This document shows positions 10,902 through 23,329 of a stretch of DNA of 64,000 nucleotides, piece after piece (positions within the stretch are counted from its first letter, which is position 1; every line of letters starts with the position of its first letter). Source of the stretch: Echeneis naucrates. Lineage: Eukaryota > Chordata > Actinopteri > Carangiformes > Echeneidae. The DNA lies in NCBI RefSeq assembly GCF_900963305.1, contig NC_042514.1:3389501-3453500 (forward strand), in the 5' to 3' direction. The notes under the pieces are model-generated. The model saw only the letters and a list, made by a program, of their open reading frames with translations. It did no database searches and was not told the DNA's origin. Both the position numbers and the translations under genes were made by a program.

Positions 10902-12472
10902 CTGCGGAGAAAAGAAAACACAGAGAGGAAGTGTTTACTGAAACAGAGCCATCAGTCTGATCATGGATATATATTCATGTGTTTTATGTAGTTTTAGTAA
11001 AGCCAAACTCGAAAGGGAAAATAACCACATTCCCAGATAAAGAAAACGCTAAACAGGATTTTACACAATGTAAAGGTCACCCATACACAGACAATACACA
11101 CACGAGCTGTTGTGTCACCTATGCAGTCACAATAGCAGCAACACAAAAGGGAAGCTGACAGAAAAATAGTTTGAGCCCAGGTTAAAAAAAAAAACAAAAA
11201 ACTAACTAAAAAATGACCTTCATCTTGAAAATAACTTCCACTGTTTTTAACTGGAAGTTTTGTTTGATGAATTATCATAAATCACACCAATGTGTTTTGG
11301 TTAAATTATTAAAATTTCTAAATTTCAACTCCACAGAGACAGGAGGTTAGCTTGGATGAAATGTATATCAGCCCGGGGGAGCAGTGAATATATCCATCTC
11401 ATCATTAATGTATGAAGCTGAAACCTCCACACTGAAAAAACAGAAGACATCTTTTATTTTATCAAATCAGAACTCTGTTGACTTCACTCAACTGATGTAA
11501 CTAAATTATACAGAAATTATGCAATAATTTTTTCCATGCTAAGAAACTGAAAAAGAAAAAAAACTGTCACTGTTTGTTAAAGTGGGATGATACAGAAATA
11601 ACAAATGAGGAAAATACACCATGGAAGTCTTTTCTAATGTCACTATGGGAATTTTGTTGATGCAAAGAGCTGAATTCATTTCAGAGGCCCGAACAGTCAA
11701 CAACAGAACAAACACACACAGATATAATACTTACTCAAACACCAGCAGCTTTTTCTTCCTCACCATTTTAATTCTCCATCATAAATCAGCTTATAATCAT
11801 TGAATAAAATCCAGCAAGAAAAGACAGAGAACAAAATCGATTCCAAGTGTCCGCGTTGACAAATGTTGTTGTTGTTGTTTAAATATCCCAAAGCCAAAGA
11901 GAGGCTGGAGGTCCTGGTGGAGGTATTTCAGTGGCCGCTGCTCCGACCAATGTCACTTTGCTGCAGTTGTTTAGGTCACACACACACATATACACACTGA
12001 GAGGCCTTTCCTCTCTGGCACTGTCCCATTCACAGGCTGCTCTGTTGAATAACAGTCATTGAGGGCTTGAAAAGGGAACACGTACGCGACTTGTTTCATT
12101 TACGGCCTGCACCAGCTCATACGCCTCCATCTGTCTACCGAGTCTTAAAACCTTTGAAAGAGTATTTTATTTCATGATCAGAAACATGTAAGAGCATAAA
12201 GGATAGTCTAAAAAATATCTCTGGACTAAAAGAGACCGGCAGGAAGACTCATATGTGGCTATTGTATGTTGTATATGTATTGTATGTTGTATATGTGGCA
12301 AAATGTACAAGCTGTGAAATGTAGCTTTGAACTGAATATTACATGTTTAATTTCAGTTTCAACATCTTCTTATTTCACAAACCTGTTTAAAAGTATAATG
12401 TTCCTGACATCACCTGAGCTGCAGGCTCATTGCAGAAATTCTTCGCTCTCTGATTGGCTGAGGCCTACTCAC

Positions 12473-12560
12473 CTTTCCTGAGGTGTCTCCGCCCCCTGTC
12501 ATATTATGTTAGTGTCAATAACTATAATAAGCCAGTGGAAAGCAGGAAGTTTGTTCCAAA
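12473..12560 (-). promoter_or_regulatory. Candidate distal first exon/promoter of plaat1
   Basis: On the minus strand GGGGGCGGAG is followed by a good donor, GAAAG/GTGAGTAGG, at 12473/12472, and an inverted CCAAT box lies just inside the putative intron. This could be a non-coding first exon of plaat1. There is no direct support, and the CCAAT box sits downstream of the donor, which weakens the case. The rest of 10902-13080 holds no gene I can see, apart from the AAT microsatellite. Confidence 0.25.
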
Positions 12561-12599
12561 GAAAACACTCACCCCCCAAAACGGAGGTGTAAGATTGTT

Positions 12600-12619
12600 A
12601 AAATAATAATAATAATAAC

Positions 12620-12691
<72 letters not shown>
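12600..12691. repeat. (AAT)n microsatellite, about 90 bp
   Basis: Nearly uninterrupted AAT units with one AAC variant. It lies between plaat1 and mfn1 and is probably highly polymorphic. The tyrosine-rich reading frame across it is an artefact of the repeat. Confidence 0.95.
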
Positions 12692-13079
12692 TTATGACAT
12701 ATGAGCAACAGTTTGGTAATGGGACAGTGAAAATATATTGTAGAGATTTTAACTGCAATCATGTTATAAATATTCTATTTTGGAGTGTATTTTCCTCCTA
12801 AACCAGAGAAATCTGACCACAAATAACTATAAGAGATGTAAACTAAAGCTGCATCAATATTCATTCCAATCTTAAATACTATTTCAATTCTTCTTCCCAC
12901 AGCAGGCATGTACACCCAACCTTTAAATCAAAACCTACAAGCAGAGGTGAATCAGATGAGTTATAAAGATATAAGCCACGTTTATTTAAAACACATGCAT
13001 CAGCAGCAGGCTAATTCAAATTTTATTCAAATATCTGAAAGCTCGTCCTTGACATTTCCCTCCGCTTTTATTTTGAAAC

Positions 13080-13654
13080 CCCATCCGGAAGCGCGCCGGC
13101 CACAGCAGCTAGCTTGACGCCCATCGAGGGCTACAAACAGAAGGTTAGCCCAGCTGACAGCCGGTGATCTACCGGCGGGGGAACCGATCCTCGACTCCGT
13201 GGCCGCGGACCTGCCCTGTCTGTGTTATGAGAAGAGGAGACCGGCTGCTGTCGGACTGCGGTGCGGATATAAAACCATTATTTCAATCGCTGTCAGCCGC
13301 TAATGCTAGCATGCTAGCACGCTACAGGGCTCGTAACGGTCGTTAGCTTAGTTAGCCGCTTCGGCGGCTCCACGCGTCCGCAGAGAAACCAGAAGAAACC
13401 CCCCCAATTAGGGGCAAAAGGTTGATAGATAAAATACAGACATGTGCTGTGTTTTAGTTAGATATTGTGCACGATTCTGTTTTTTTGTTGTTTTTTATTT
13501 GTTAACTTCTCATGTGTTAGGATAACTCATCGTTCAGTTTCAGTGTTACTTAAGTTGCCTAAAAAAAAAAAAAAGTTGTGCAACTGTAGTTTTCCTGATT
13601 TCTAGAAGTCACTCAGCTGGGTGATTGACTGGTTATTGCCTCTGCTGTGTTCAG
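13080..13654 (+). promoter_or_regulatory. mfn1: mfn1 promoter and 5'UTR region
   Basis: A GC-rich block (13080-13400) precedes mfn1. It contains an ETS-type CCGGAAGC at 13085-13092 and many GCTAGC/GTTAGC words (for example around 13108, 13143, 13300-13320 and 13345-13355). The first coding exon starts at 13655 after TCTGCTGTGTTCAG, so at least one non-coding exon must lie upstream. A possible donor is CAAAAG/GTTGAT near 13420, but I could not fix it. Confidence 0.55.
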
Positions 13655-13664
13655 ACTGAGCACC

Positions 13665-16600
13665 ATGGCTTCAGCCCCCCCACTCACACGGACGGACTCG
13701 GCTCGGGGGGAGTTTTCCCCTCTCAAGCACTTTGTGGTGGCCAAGAAGAAGATCAGCGACGTGTTTGAACAGCTCCTCCGTTATGTGACAGAGACCTCAG
13801 AGTTTGTAGAAGGTGAGAGTGGTCTGACTGCTCTGTGTGTTTGTCTTTAGGCTCCAGGGGCTAAAGCCTAATCAGCTGGAAAACCCATTATGACAACAGG
13901 AGTCTAACACTGTCAGCAGTAAAATCCTTTTATAATAATAATAATAATAATAATAATGATAATAAAAAGGACGTGTTTGTCATCTGTTGGGCATCTCTGA
14001 CTGGATGTTGTGTTCCTCTGATGTGTTCTTCACTGTGGGGTCCACAGAGACCTGTGGGAATAAAGCGTTGGAGAGGATCGCCAGTCTGGATCAGAAGCTG
14101 GAGATTCAGTCGTATGCTGACAAACTTGCAGTCATTAAAGAGGTGCTCGCCCGCAGACACATGAAAGTGGCATTTTTTGGCAGGTAAATACGTCCATACA
14201 CACACATAGTCTGAGGTCTTATTTCTGTGTTAATGATAAACAGTCTCTTTGAGTTGGATTGCCAGTATGGAAACTGAATATGTGTAATCCAATCTGGACC
14301 TTCTAACTATTACTATTGCGGTTTTGCTTTCACTTTTATATTTGCTATATTTGATGAATAAAGCCATGTGTTGAAGAACCAGTACAGTCAGAAAAGTGCT
14401 GTGGCTGCTGTAAATGACAACACTCCTTAGGTCAGTTGTATGACGTGTATTATATGTTAACAATGTTGAGTTGTCGGTTTGTTTTTAGCTCATCAGTCAT
14501 CTGTGAAGCGCTTTGAATTATACTAAACTGAAAGGAAAGTGCTCTTACGAATGAACGTTGAGATGTTGTCTCCAATGTGTACTTGCTGTTTTGTTTGCTA
14601 TTAGGACAAGTAATGGCAAAAGCACGGTGATCAATGCCATGCTGAGGGACCGCGTGCTGCCCAGCGGTATTGGCCACACCACTAACTGCTTCCTAAGTGT
14701 GGAGGGCACAGATGATGACAAGGCTTACCTGAAGACGGAGGGCTCGGATGAGGAGATGAGTATCAAGGTCAGTCGTTTTGCGTGGAAGCTTTGCTTAACA
14801 AGCACCACTGTTCTGCCTCCCATTCACCTCCACTATTTTCATTCACCCGGCTGCTGTGGGTAACTTGTTCTCAGCCAGTGAGAACTGCCGGACACCTCCA
14901 TCAGGGTAATCAGGGTCAAGATGTAGCAAAAACAAACGCCTCCTCACAACCAGTGTACTGTAATGCTTTTAACTTCAGCTAGACTGCAGTTAAAATGGAA
15001 GAGGTGTTGCTGAGCTTTAGCTTTTTTCTTTTCACTGTTATTGTAGTGTGTTGTTGTTGGCTGAGTGTAGAATTTCTTTATTTTTTCAGAGTACAGTCAC
15101 CACGTGTGAAATTTACTTTAAAATGTACGTGTTTACGATTCCTCTGCAGACTGTAAACCAGCTGGCTCATGCGCTCCACATGGATGAGAGTCTGGACGCC
15201 GGCTGCCTCGTGCGTGTCTTCTGGCCAAAGACCAAGTGTGCGCTACTTCGAGACGACCTGGTGCTTGTAGACAGGTAACAGGATCCAAGTTCAGTTTGAT
15301 GAAACAAGTCCAGTAAAACATACAGCGGTTTCAGTCCAGATGGGCGGAATGTTTCACGCATTTTAAATGATTCGCGGTTTAAAATTTCTGACTTGTCCTC
15401 CACCCATTAGTCCGGGGACAGATGTGACATCACAACTGGACAGCTGGATTGACAAGTTCTGCCTGGATGCTGATGTCTTTGTGCTGGTGGCCAACTCTGA
15501 ATCAACTCTCATGAACACGGTAAAGTTTTGAACAGTTATGTAATGTTGGTATTTGGGTCACTGTTGTCTTACTGCATTAAGGTTAAGCATTAATGCTGGC
15601 ACCACATTTGTATTTTAATAAGTAAAGTGCGGTCATATCAGTGAATAACTTTTTTTTTTTTCTGATAGCTGTGAACTCTCTTCCTTGTCTTAAATATTTG
15701 TTCCAATCGCCGCTTCATCTGAGATATGTAGTCAGTGTTTGTGTTCTTGGGTAAAGAGGCTAAAGCCTGACTGTAGTTTTGTTTTTAACTTACTTATCTT
15801 TAATTTTAGAGAGAAACATTTTCACCTAAATTATTCACTCACTCATCTTTTACCACTTCTACCGTTTTTTTTTTACGGAGCCAATCCCAGCTCACACTGG
15901 GTGAGGGCGGGGTCACCAGTCAGTCCATCACAGGGCCGACAGACACACACAGAGACAGACAGAGACCAACAACCACTCACACTCAGACCTGCAGACAATG
16001 TAGAGTCACCAGTTAACCCAAACAGGATGTCTTTGGACGGAGGGAGGAAACTGTAACTCTCGTAACATCCTTCACTTTTCAGTTATGCCCTTATACTAAA
16101 GGAGCCATAGTGGATGTTTTCTCTGCTGATCTGGTTACAGAGCAGAGAATGTGGCTGCTTGTGTTTATATCCAGCACACACAGGCCCTGCTCTTGTTTCT
16201 GTCTGCTCAGGCATTCATGCAATGTGAAGCTGGAGACACAGTTAATCACAGAGCCACTTAAACTGGCAGCAGCTCTTAAAGGGAACCACAACACAAAATC
16301 TCCTCCAGGCCTGTCAGTGGAAGTAAACCTTGGTGTTATTTAGATAAAACAGCGTAGTTAAGGAGGAAACATGTCAGTGTCAGTGAGATGTAAGCAAGTC
16401 ATGAATATTATTCATCTCGGCTTTGCTGAAATTAAACTGGCTGAGTTTGAATCAAGTCTGTGATTGATCTCTGTGAAAGATTTCCAGGAACAGTAACAGA
16501 TCATGACAGCTTTTATCCCTCTTTCTTAACTCATCCACCTTCTAGGAAAAGCACTTTTTTCACAAAGTGAACGAACGTCTATCAAAGCCAAACATCTTTA

Positions 16601-19600
16601 TCCTCAACAACCGGTGGGACGCCTCAGCAAACGAGCCAGAATACATGGAGGACGTAAGTGAGGCCTCTGCATCTGTTTCACGTCAGAAAAGAAAAAGGCA
16701 TCTTCCTGCTGCAGAGTACCAGATGTGACCTTTTTCCCTCCAGGTGAGGAAGCAGCACACGGACCGCTGCGTCAACTTCCTGGTGGAGGAGCTGAAGGTC
16801 GTGGACCGCGAGCAGGCGCCCAACCGCATTTTCTTCGTCTCGGCCAAAGAGGTGCTGAACTCCCGCATGCAGAGGGCACAGGGCATGCCGGAAACAGGTG
16901 AGTGAACAGAAAACAGACAAACGATAGTCAGTGTTTTATTTGTCATTATTTTTTTTGTTTAATTTAGCAATCATGATTACAAATGACGAATAGCAATAAA
17001 GACAGCGATTAAAATGGGACCGACAGCTATGGATGTGTATCTTGAAGGGCTTTCCTTACTATTCATTTGATATCCAACATGTTAATTTCTTCCAACAGGT
17101 GGCGCTCTGGCCGAGGGCTTCCAGGAGAGACTGAAGGAGTTTCAGAGCTTCGAGCGGAGGTTTGAGGTATGTGTGTCTGTCCCTGTCCCCATCTCTGTCT
17201 CCGTCCCTGTGTCTGTCTATCCTCGGTGACGGATCTTGAAGAAAGTTCAGCAGCAGTTTTTCCTTGGGTTTGATTTGACACCGCTGCTGTCAATCTTCAA
17301 CTCCACCAATGCCTCAGAGGGTAAAGCCTGAGGTACGATCAGAGTAACGTGGGCGACCAGCTGATAAACACTGCAGTTGGTTTATCATCAAGAGATAAAT
17401 GTCTGTGCCGGGTTGATGCTGTTACACTGAGTTACTTCAGGAGAGAGCATAGAGAAGTCGCTGTTTGAGTAGTTAGGATCTTTTTTTTTATTATTATTAT
17501 TCATTCAGACCAGTGGCTACCGAACATGCTGTGAACTCATTGTACAGAAGTTTGATAAGACAAGCAGCAACCAAGTGACTCACCTAACAGTGACCACTGA
17601 ATCTTTAACCCGAATCTGACGGGTTAAAGTCCACCAAGGACCAGACCTGCACTCTGAAGGCCAGCTAGACCAATCGCAGTGCCCCTTTTCCGTCAACCTG
17701 CGTCTTCATTGCTGAAGTCTAGATTCACTTGGGCGAGGGCTTCCATTTGTTTCTGTTCCACTTTGGTTTATTTCTTGATGTTTTTGTGTTTTCTGTGTTT
17801 TGCTGTTGTCGTTTTTGTTTTCTTGAGTCTTGTTCTGATGTTTTGCTTTCGAATTGGTGAAACTGAATCTATCCACATAAAAGAAAATATGTGTTAAAAT
17901 ATAATCAGTTGGATTAAAGATCAGAATGCTGAATTACCTCCACGGCAGTCTGCTGATAATGAGGATCAGCAGGATGTGCAAAACAAATATAACACAATTG
18001 TGAAGTCATGTACGATTTTTATTTGTATTTTTTTTTTTTTAACCCCACAAAAAGCTGCTTTTGACAGCTGTAAATTTTATTCCTTAAATCATATAATTAG
18101 CATAGAAATTCTGTTCAAGTTTATATATTTATTATAGAAAAACATGTTGTTCTAACAATTTTACTGTCACAAGTGAAGGTTCATAAAAGGTTAATAAATT
18201 GATGGATGGACGATTTTCAAAACATAAACGTCAGCACAGCTCTGCATTTTCTACACGGCTGACTTCATGATATTAAAATAGCACATAATCTAAATAAACT
18301 TTCAAAAGCTATTCAACCATGAAATGCCAACCAGTAACTTCAAGTTTGAAAAGATCATTGTCCAACTCCAAAGGTCAAAAAGTGGGTGCTGTCCAAAGTA
18401 ATGGGCGGGATTACTGGATGATTTCAGCCTGTTAAATTTGTGATTGAATCAAGGAAGGCGATTAAACGGTGCAGATTTTTTGATTTTTCTTTCACTTTCA
18501 TTCTTTGTTGTTCTCTTTTCGTATGTTTTTATGTTTTGGCTGCGGCTGTGCCACGACATTACTGTGACTTTTCTACATTGTGGGCTGCGGGACGCAAGAT
18601 ACACACTCTGCTGCTGTCATTTTCACATCTGAGTTTCCATATCTTTTCCACTTTTAAGTTCAAAGCAGCAAAGCGTCTATCTTGTCCTCTGTTCGTCCCT
18701 GGCAGGGTGCTCGCTCGTGCATCCTGTCCAGCAGCAGCCGTGATAGCTGTCGCAGTAACTTGTGTGTTATGGCCTCGCAGGAGTGTATCTCGCAGTCAGC
18801 AGTGAAAACAAAGTTTGAGCAGCACACAATCAGGGCCAAGCAGATCACAGAAAAAGTCAAGAGCATCATGGACGCCATCAACATCGAGGCGGCGGAGAAG
18901 AGGTGAGTATCTTTGTCCGTTTCTGTCTCTCCGACCTTTGCAGCTCGGACTGTCTGGATAATGTCGAATTTGGCCTTGAAGGGCTCGTTGAGGTAATCTG
19001 CTATCTAACCTGCTAAGAAAACAAACATGTCGGCCATATGGTGCTAAACTAAGATACTGCAAAGTCAAATTAAGATATTAGGTCCTTCTCCCGGTTGCAT
19101 GTACATCTTTACTCTACATTCAAATGCTGGGTTGGATCTGTGACATCATATCCTGTTGGTGGGGCGGGGCTTCAGAGTGGCAGCGTTGGAGGAAAGAGAG
19201 AATCAGATGGACCGGCTGGAGTTCGTCAAGAATCAGCTCAACTTGCTGATTGACGATATCAAGAAGAAGATCAAAGCCATAAGTGAAAACGTGGAGTCCA
19301 AGGTAACAGCGGCGACGGCACTGATTAAGCATGTCATGGTTGATGTCTTTGGTCTTCATACTCAGTCTTCCATTGATGGGAAATCGATATTGATAACTCC
19401 TGCCTCACATGTGATCATTATTGAAAATCAATTCCGAAAAAAGGGTGAGAGTCCTGGACTGATGACTGTGGCTGTGATTTATTTTAGTTTTAATTGTTTT
19501 TTCTTCAGGTGTCCAGTGCGATGGGAGAAGAGATCTGCCGTCTCCACGTAATCGTGGACGAGTTCCATGCCGACTTCCACCCGTCGCCTCATGTCCTGAA

Positions 19601-22264
19601 GATCTACAAGTCTGTGAGTAGAGCTTCACATTCATTCTTCGTGATCACACCTTTACTGAGCAATCATGAAATCAAGCGTGCCAGTATGGCCTCTCTTACC
19701 GACCGCTCTCCATCTAACCCGCCGGTGTTGGCAGGAGCTGCTGGCTCACGTGGAGGCGGGGATGGGGAAGAATCTGGCCTTCCGCTGCTCCAACGCCGTG
19801 AACGCGTCTGTCCAGTCCTCTCAGCAGTACATGATAGGTAATCTATGAAATCATCAGACCACCTTCGTCATGTTTTAGTGTCTGTGAGAAGGAATCTGCA
19901 CCTCTCCCTGTAGCCATCCTGTCCTTGAACCAACAGTTTGGCTAAATGGAGCAGAAAAATTCTAAAATACACGATAAACTGAACTGAAGAACTGTAGTTT
20001 TCTCCTGCTTATAAATAAAATGCTGCTTACTGGAGAATGCAGAAGACCGAATTCTGCAGTTTTTTGATTTCAGAGGAATGTAATTTCCTCGAAACCTTTT
20101 CTTGACCAACAGGACTGAGAAGGAAATTTGATTTAATAGAAAATTACCTCAGCCCAGATTTTCCCGCCCTCTATTTATTTATTTATTCTTTCTGGTGTTG
20201 AACTTGGACACTCAGCCTCTGATCTGTAACACTCACTTCTATATTTACCCGTCTCACTGGATGCCATCATCTCATGCCCCATTATGCTGCACATGCGTCA
20301 CCGTGTCGGGTGTGCATGCAAGCTGTGCTCAGTGGCAGTGGTGTTGAAAAGGCGTTAATGTGCCCGCTGATGAAAAGACTTCAGGTGCTGTTACGTAACT
20401 GTGGTGTGATTTTATTTATTTATTTATTTATTTATTTAATTTGGTTAATCCCTCAGGGAGGGAGAAAGAAAAGCAGATATTCAGATCAGATCAACAGTGA
20501 TGATCGTGTGGTGATATTGTCTCTGACTTTGGGGTTGTAATCAATGAACTGTAAAATGAAAGATGAAAAGTACTCATTTTGAAGAAGAATAGTTTGTTCT
20601 TATGTCAGTCAGCACATGTTTAAAATAAGTATAACTAAAGGACAGACGTTCCCCGGCTGCTGTTTTAATTGAATCCTCCCCAGAGAGCATGGTGCCTCTG
20701 CTCCCCTCCACGGTGAAGACCCAAGTCCACATGCTGGTGCCCAGCAGGAAGTTTGACCTGAGTTACGACCTAAACTGCGCCACGCTCTGCAGCGACTTCC
20801 AGGAGAACATTGAGTTTCAGTTTTCGTTGGGCTGGACGGCATTGGTTCACCGTTTCCTCGGATCCGACAACGCGCAGAAAGCACTCAGACTGATGGACCA
20901 GAAATTCCAGGTTGGGATATTTTCTTTGACCAAACTTGATCCATAATGCGATTTTTGTTTTCGGATTGTTGATAAACACAGTTTGTCGTTGCTCAGGCTT
21001 CTCGACCGGCGCTGCCTGTGGCCTGCACTCCCTCCTCTGGACCTCCCTCCACCATGTCTCAACCCAACCACGAGAAGGCCCTCATGACCAATGAGGACCT
21101 GATGGTAGCTATGGCAACCAACGTGGCTTCTCTCACCTCCCGCACTTCAATGAGCGTCCTTGTTGTTGGAGGAGTGGTACGTTTCCAAGATTGTCCGTCC
21201 ATTGAACAAACCTTTAACCCGAGGGAGAGCTAACGCAGCCTTTGTCCATCTCTCGTCTTCTTCAAGGTGTGGAAGACAGTTGGCTGGAGGCTGATTGCCC
21301 TGTCGGCGTCGCTCTACGGCATGCTGTATCTGTACGAGAGAGTCACCTGGACCACGAAGGCGAAAGAGCGAGCTCTGAAGAGGCAGTTTGTGGACTACGC
21401 GACAGAAAAACTGCAGCTCATCGTCAGCTTCACGAGCAGTAACTGCAGCCACCAGGTCCAACAGTAAGTCCTGATGCAGCACCATTTACACAAACTAGAC
21501 ACAGGACGTGTCTAACCCCAACCCTGGCTAACGTGGGATCATAAAAATGAAAACTGTTCTATTGGCCTCGGTGTTAGTCGGTTAACATCCAACGCAATCA
21601 GATGCTTGTGTCCCTTCCTCGTTTTTCCTGCAGTGGTATTTAACGTACTGACGAAGCCTGACTCCCTGTATTGTTCCTGATTTACACACAAACACACACA
21701 ACCCCCCCCCCGTGCCCCACCCAGCCTTCCCCTCTGTAGCAGGGCTAAATAAATAAGCAATGCGCCGCTGTGCCCTCTGCGTTTCCAGGGAGATGGCTAC
21801 GACCTTTGCTCGGCTCTGTCAGCAGGTGGACCAGACGCAGAAAGACCTGGAGGCAGAAATCCGCCAACTGACAGCCACGATAGATCAGCTGGAGACGGTC
21901 CAGAGATGCTCCAAGAGCCTGAGGTTAGTCCAGCGCCTCCTTTAGTGACACTGACGGGTGAAGAAGTAAAAACACTGCTGGCTAACTGTGAGCTCTCTAA
22001 TCTCTGCACAGCTGTACTGTTTGTTCAGATGCTAACTGAGCAGCTTTTCATGCTTATTTATGTGCATTAATGAACCGACCTCGTCAGAGACGGCCGTCGG
22101 AGCCCATAAGATGTGACGCCAACAGCTGTGAATGAGTTCAAAGCCACTTTAGATGAAGTTGTTGTGGGTCTGACGTGTTTGTTTGCCTCCTCAGACATAA
22201 AGCCACAGAGCTGGAGAAGCAGCTGGAGGCGTTCTCACAGCAGTACCTCCAGCCTCAGCAGTAG
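13665..22264 (+). CDS. mfn1: Mitofusin-1, 17 coding exons
   Basis: Dynamin-related GTPase that fuses outer mitochondrial membranes. Coding exons: 13665-13812, 14048-14183, 14605-14767, 15150-15274, 15411-15519, 16546-16653, 16744-16897, 17099-17166, 18781-18902, 19176-19302, 19509-19613, 19735-19837, 20684-20910, 20997-21176, 21267-21463, 21789-21923, 22195-22264; 2277 nt, 758 aa (human 741). GTPase motifs: P-loop GRTSNGKST (94-102), switch region DSPGTD (190-195), NNRWD (248-252). Then come helical bundles, paired membrane segments around 610-655 ([29 protein letters not shown]) and a C-terminal coiled coil ending [20 protein letters not shown] and [14 protein letters not shown] are MFN1-like rather than MFN2-like, and the gnb4 neighbour agrees. 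The N-terminus is about 12 residues longer than in human MFN1. I cannot tell teleost mfn1a from mfn1b. Confidence 0.96.
13934..13962. repeat. (AAT)n microsatellite in mfn1 intron 1
   Basis: Short AAT run with one GAT interruption. No function is suggested. Confidence 0.85.
14500..14548 (+). repeat. LINE 3'-tail-like fragment in mfn1 intron 2
   Basis: The pattern CTGTGAAGCGCTTTGAATTA, then a short gap, then AAAGTGCTCTTA, resembles the 3' tail of common fish L2/Rex-type LINEs (TGTAAAGCACTTTGAATTGCC ... GTGCTATATAAA, from memory). It is diverged and lacks the rest of an element. Confidence 0.4.
15868..16055 (+). repeat. Fragment of a widespread teleost non-autonomous repeat (tRNA-derived SINE-like family)
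   Basis: GGAGCCAATCCCAGCTCACA, GAGGGCGGGGTCACCAGTCA, CATCACAGGGCCGACAGACA, AACCACTCACACTCAGACCT, ATGTAGAGTCACCAGTTAAC and TTGGACGGAGGGAGGAAACT follow one another in the order typical of a repeat seen throughout fish genomes. Only the 3' half is present, inside mfn1 intron 5. The family assignment is from memory of the pattern. Confidence 0.55.
17167..18780 (+). other. Long mfn1 intron 8, no gene seen
   Basis: A 1.6-kb intron with T-rich and AT-rich tracts. Open frames inside it show no family resemblance, and I see no RNA gene or transposon ends. Confidence 0.5.
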
Positions 22265-23090
22265 CTCGTCATCCTCCTCTTCGTCGCTTCACAGCAGATT
22301 CAGCCATTCCTCGGTTTTGGCGCCTCCTTTGTTGACACCGCAGTGTGGACGTTACTGATCAAATCACTGAGTGTTTTTTTTCCCTCCCCACTTCAAAACT
22401 GTTTCTGGTAACTTTTTTTTTTCTTTCAGATTTATATTTTTTTAGATCAGTTTATCAAAAAGAAAATTATGAAAAGAATCTGTAGTGTCACGGACACGGC
22501 CGTGTTTTCCCTCCTCTTCCTCCTCCTCAGCCCGCCAGGTGCAGCAAACGAACTGTACAACAAAACTCCTGTAACACAAAACGCGGGACTCACAGCGGCG
22601 CACTAACGCTCTACAAAGAGGCGACATAATCTCGGTCGGCACAAAGTCGCCAAGACCGACCGGGTGCTACGTTTCAACACTAACGCGCTTCTAACTGTGA
22701 ATATGCCTTTTTCTTTTTTTTGACTAACCTTCGTGGAGCAGATGAAGTCTGTGTGTCTGAGGAGACTGTACATGTATCTGTTCAGGCACATGATTTACTG
22801 TATTTACTGTAGCAAGAAAAAAATAAATATATTTAATAATGAAAGAAAACAGGTTTGTTTTTCTGAGTTAGATGTAGAAAGTTTGTTTGTAAACTGCTGC
22901 AGCAGGTTCACGGTCTATTTTCTAGCAATCCAAACTGTAAAGATAAAAGACTTTGGAAAAGCATCATATTTTATAATGTTTTATTTATACCCGTTATACT
23001 CAGTGAGGATTACACAAGTCTGAACTTTGTAAAGATTTCTTTGAACGTGTGTTGAAATACCTCCAGATTTACCTGTCTGTATTAAACCCG
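22265..23090 (+). other. mfn1: mfn1 3'UTR with two candidate polyadenylation signals
   Basis: After the TAG at 22262-22264, candidate signals are AATAAA at 22822-22827 and ATTAAA at 23081-23086. The gene converges on gnb4; the two inferred 3' ends are only a few hundred bases apart. Confidence 0.5.
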
Positions 23091-23329
23091 ACTCAGTCTG
23101 AAACACGTTTGTTGTGCGTTTATTTGGAAAAACTGTGCGCCAGAGTTCTATTTCACTTGTTGATGAAAATGAATTGTGTTGATCTCAGAGAAGAAGAGTT
23201 TGGATCCAGAAACGTTCATATTGGTGTTCAATATCTAATAAGATCATGCTTCCTTAACAGCTGAATCATTACACACACAAAAATGAGCCAGGATTTCTAT
23301 TCTTGGTTAAAAGTTTTTTTTTTTTTTTT

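Noticed and set aside
12522-12758. Tyrosine-rich open frame
   Set aside because: It is the translation of the AAT microsatellite.
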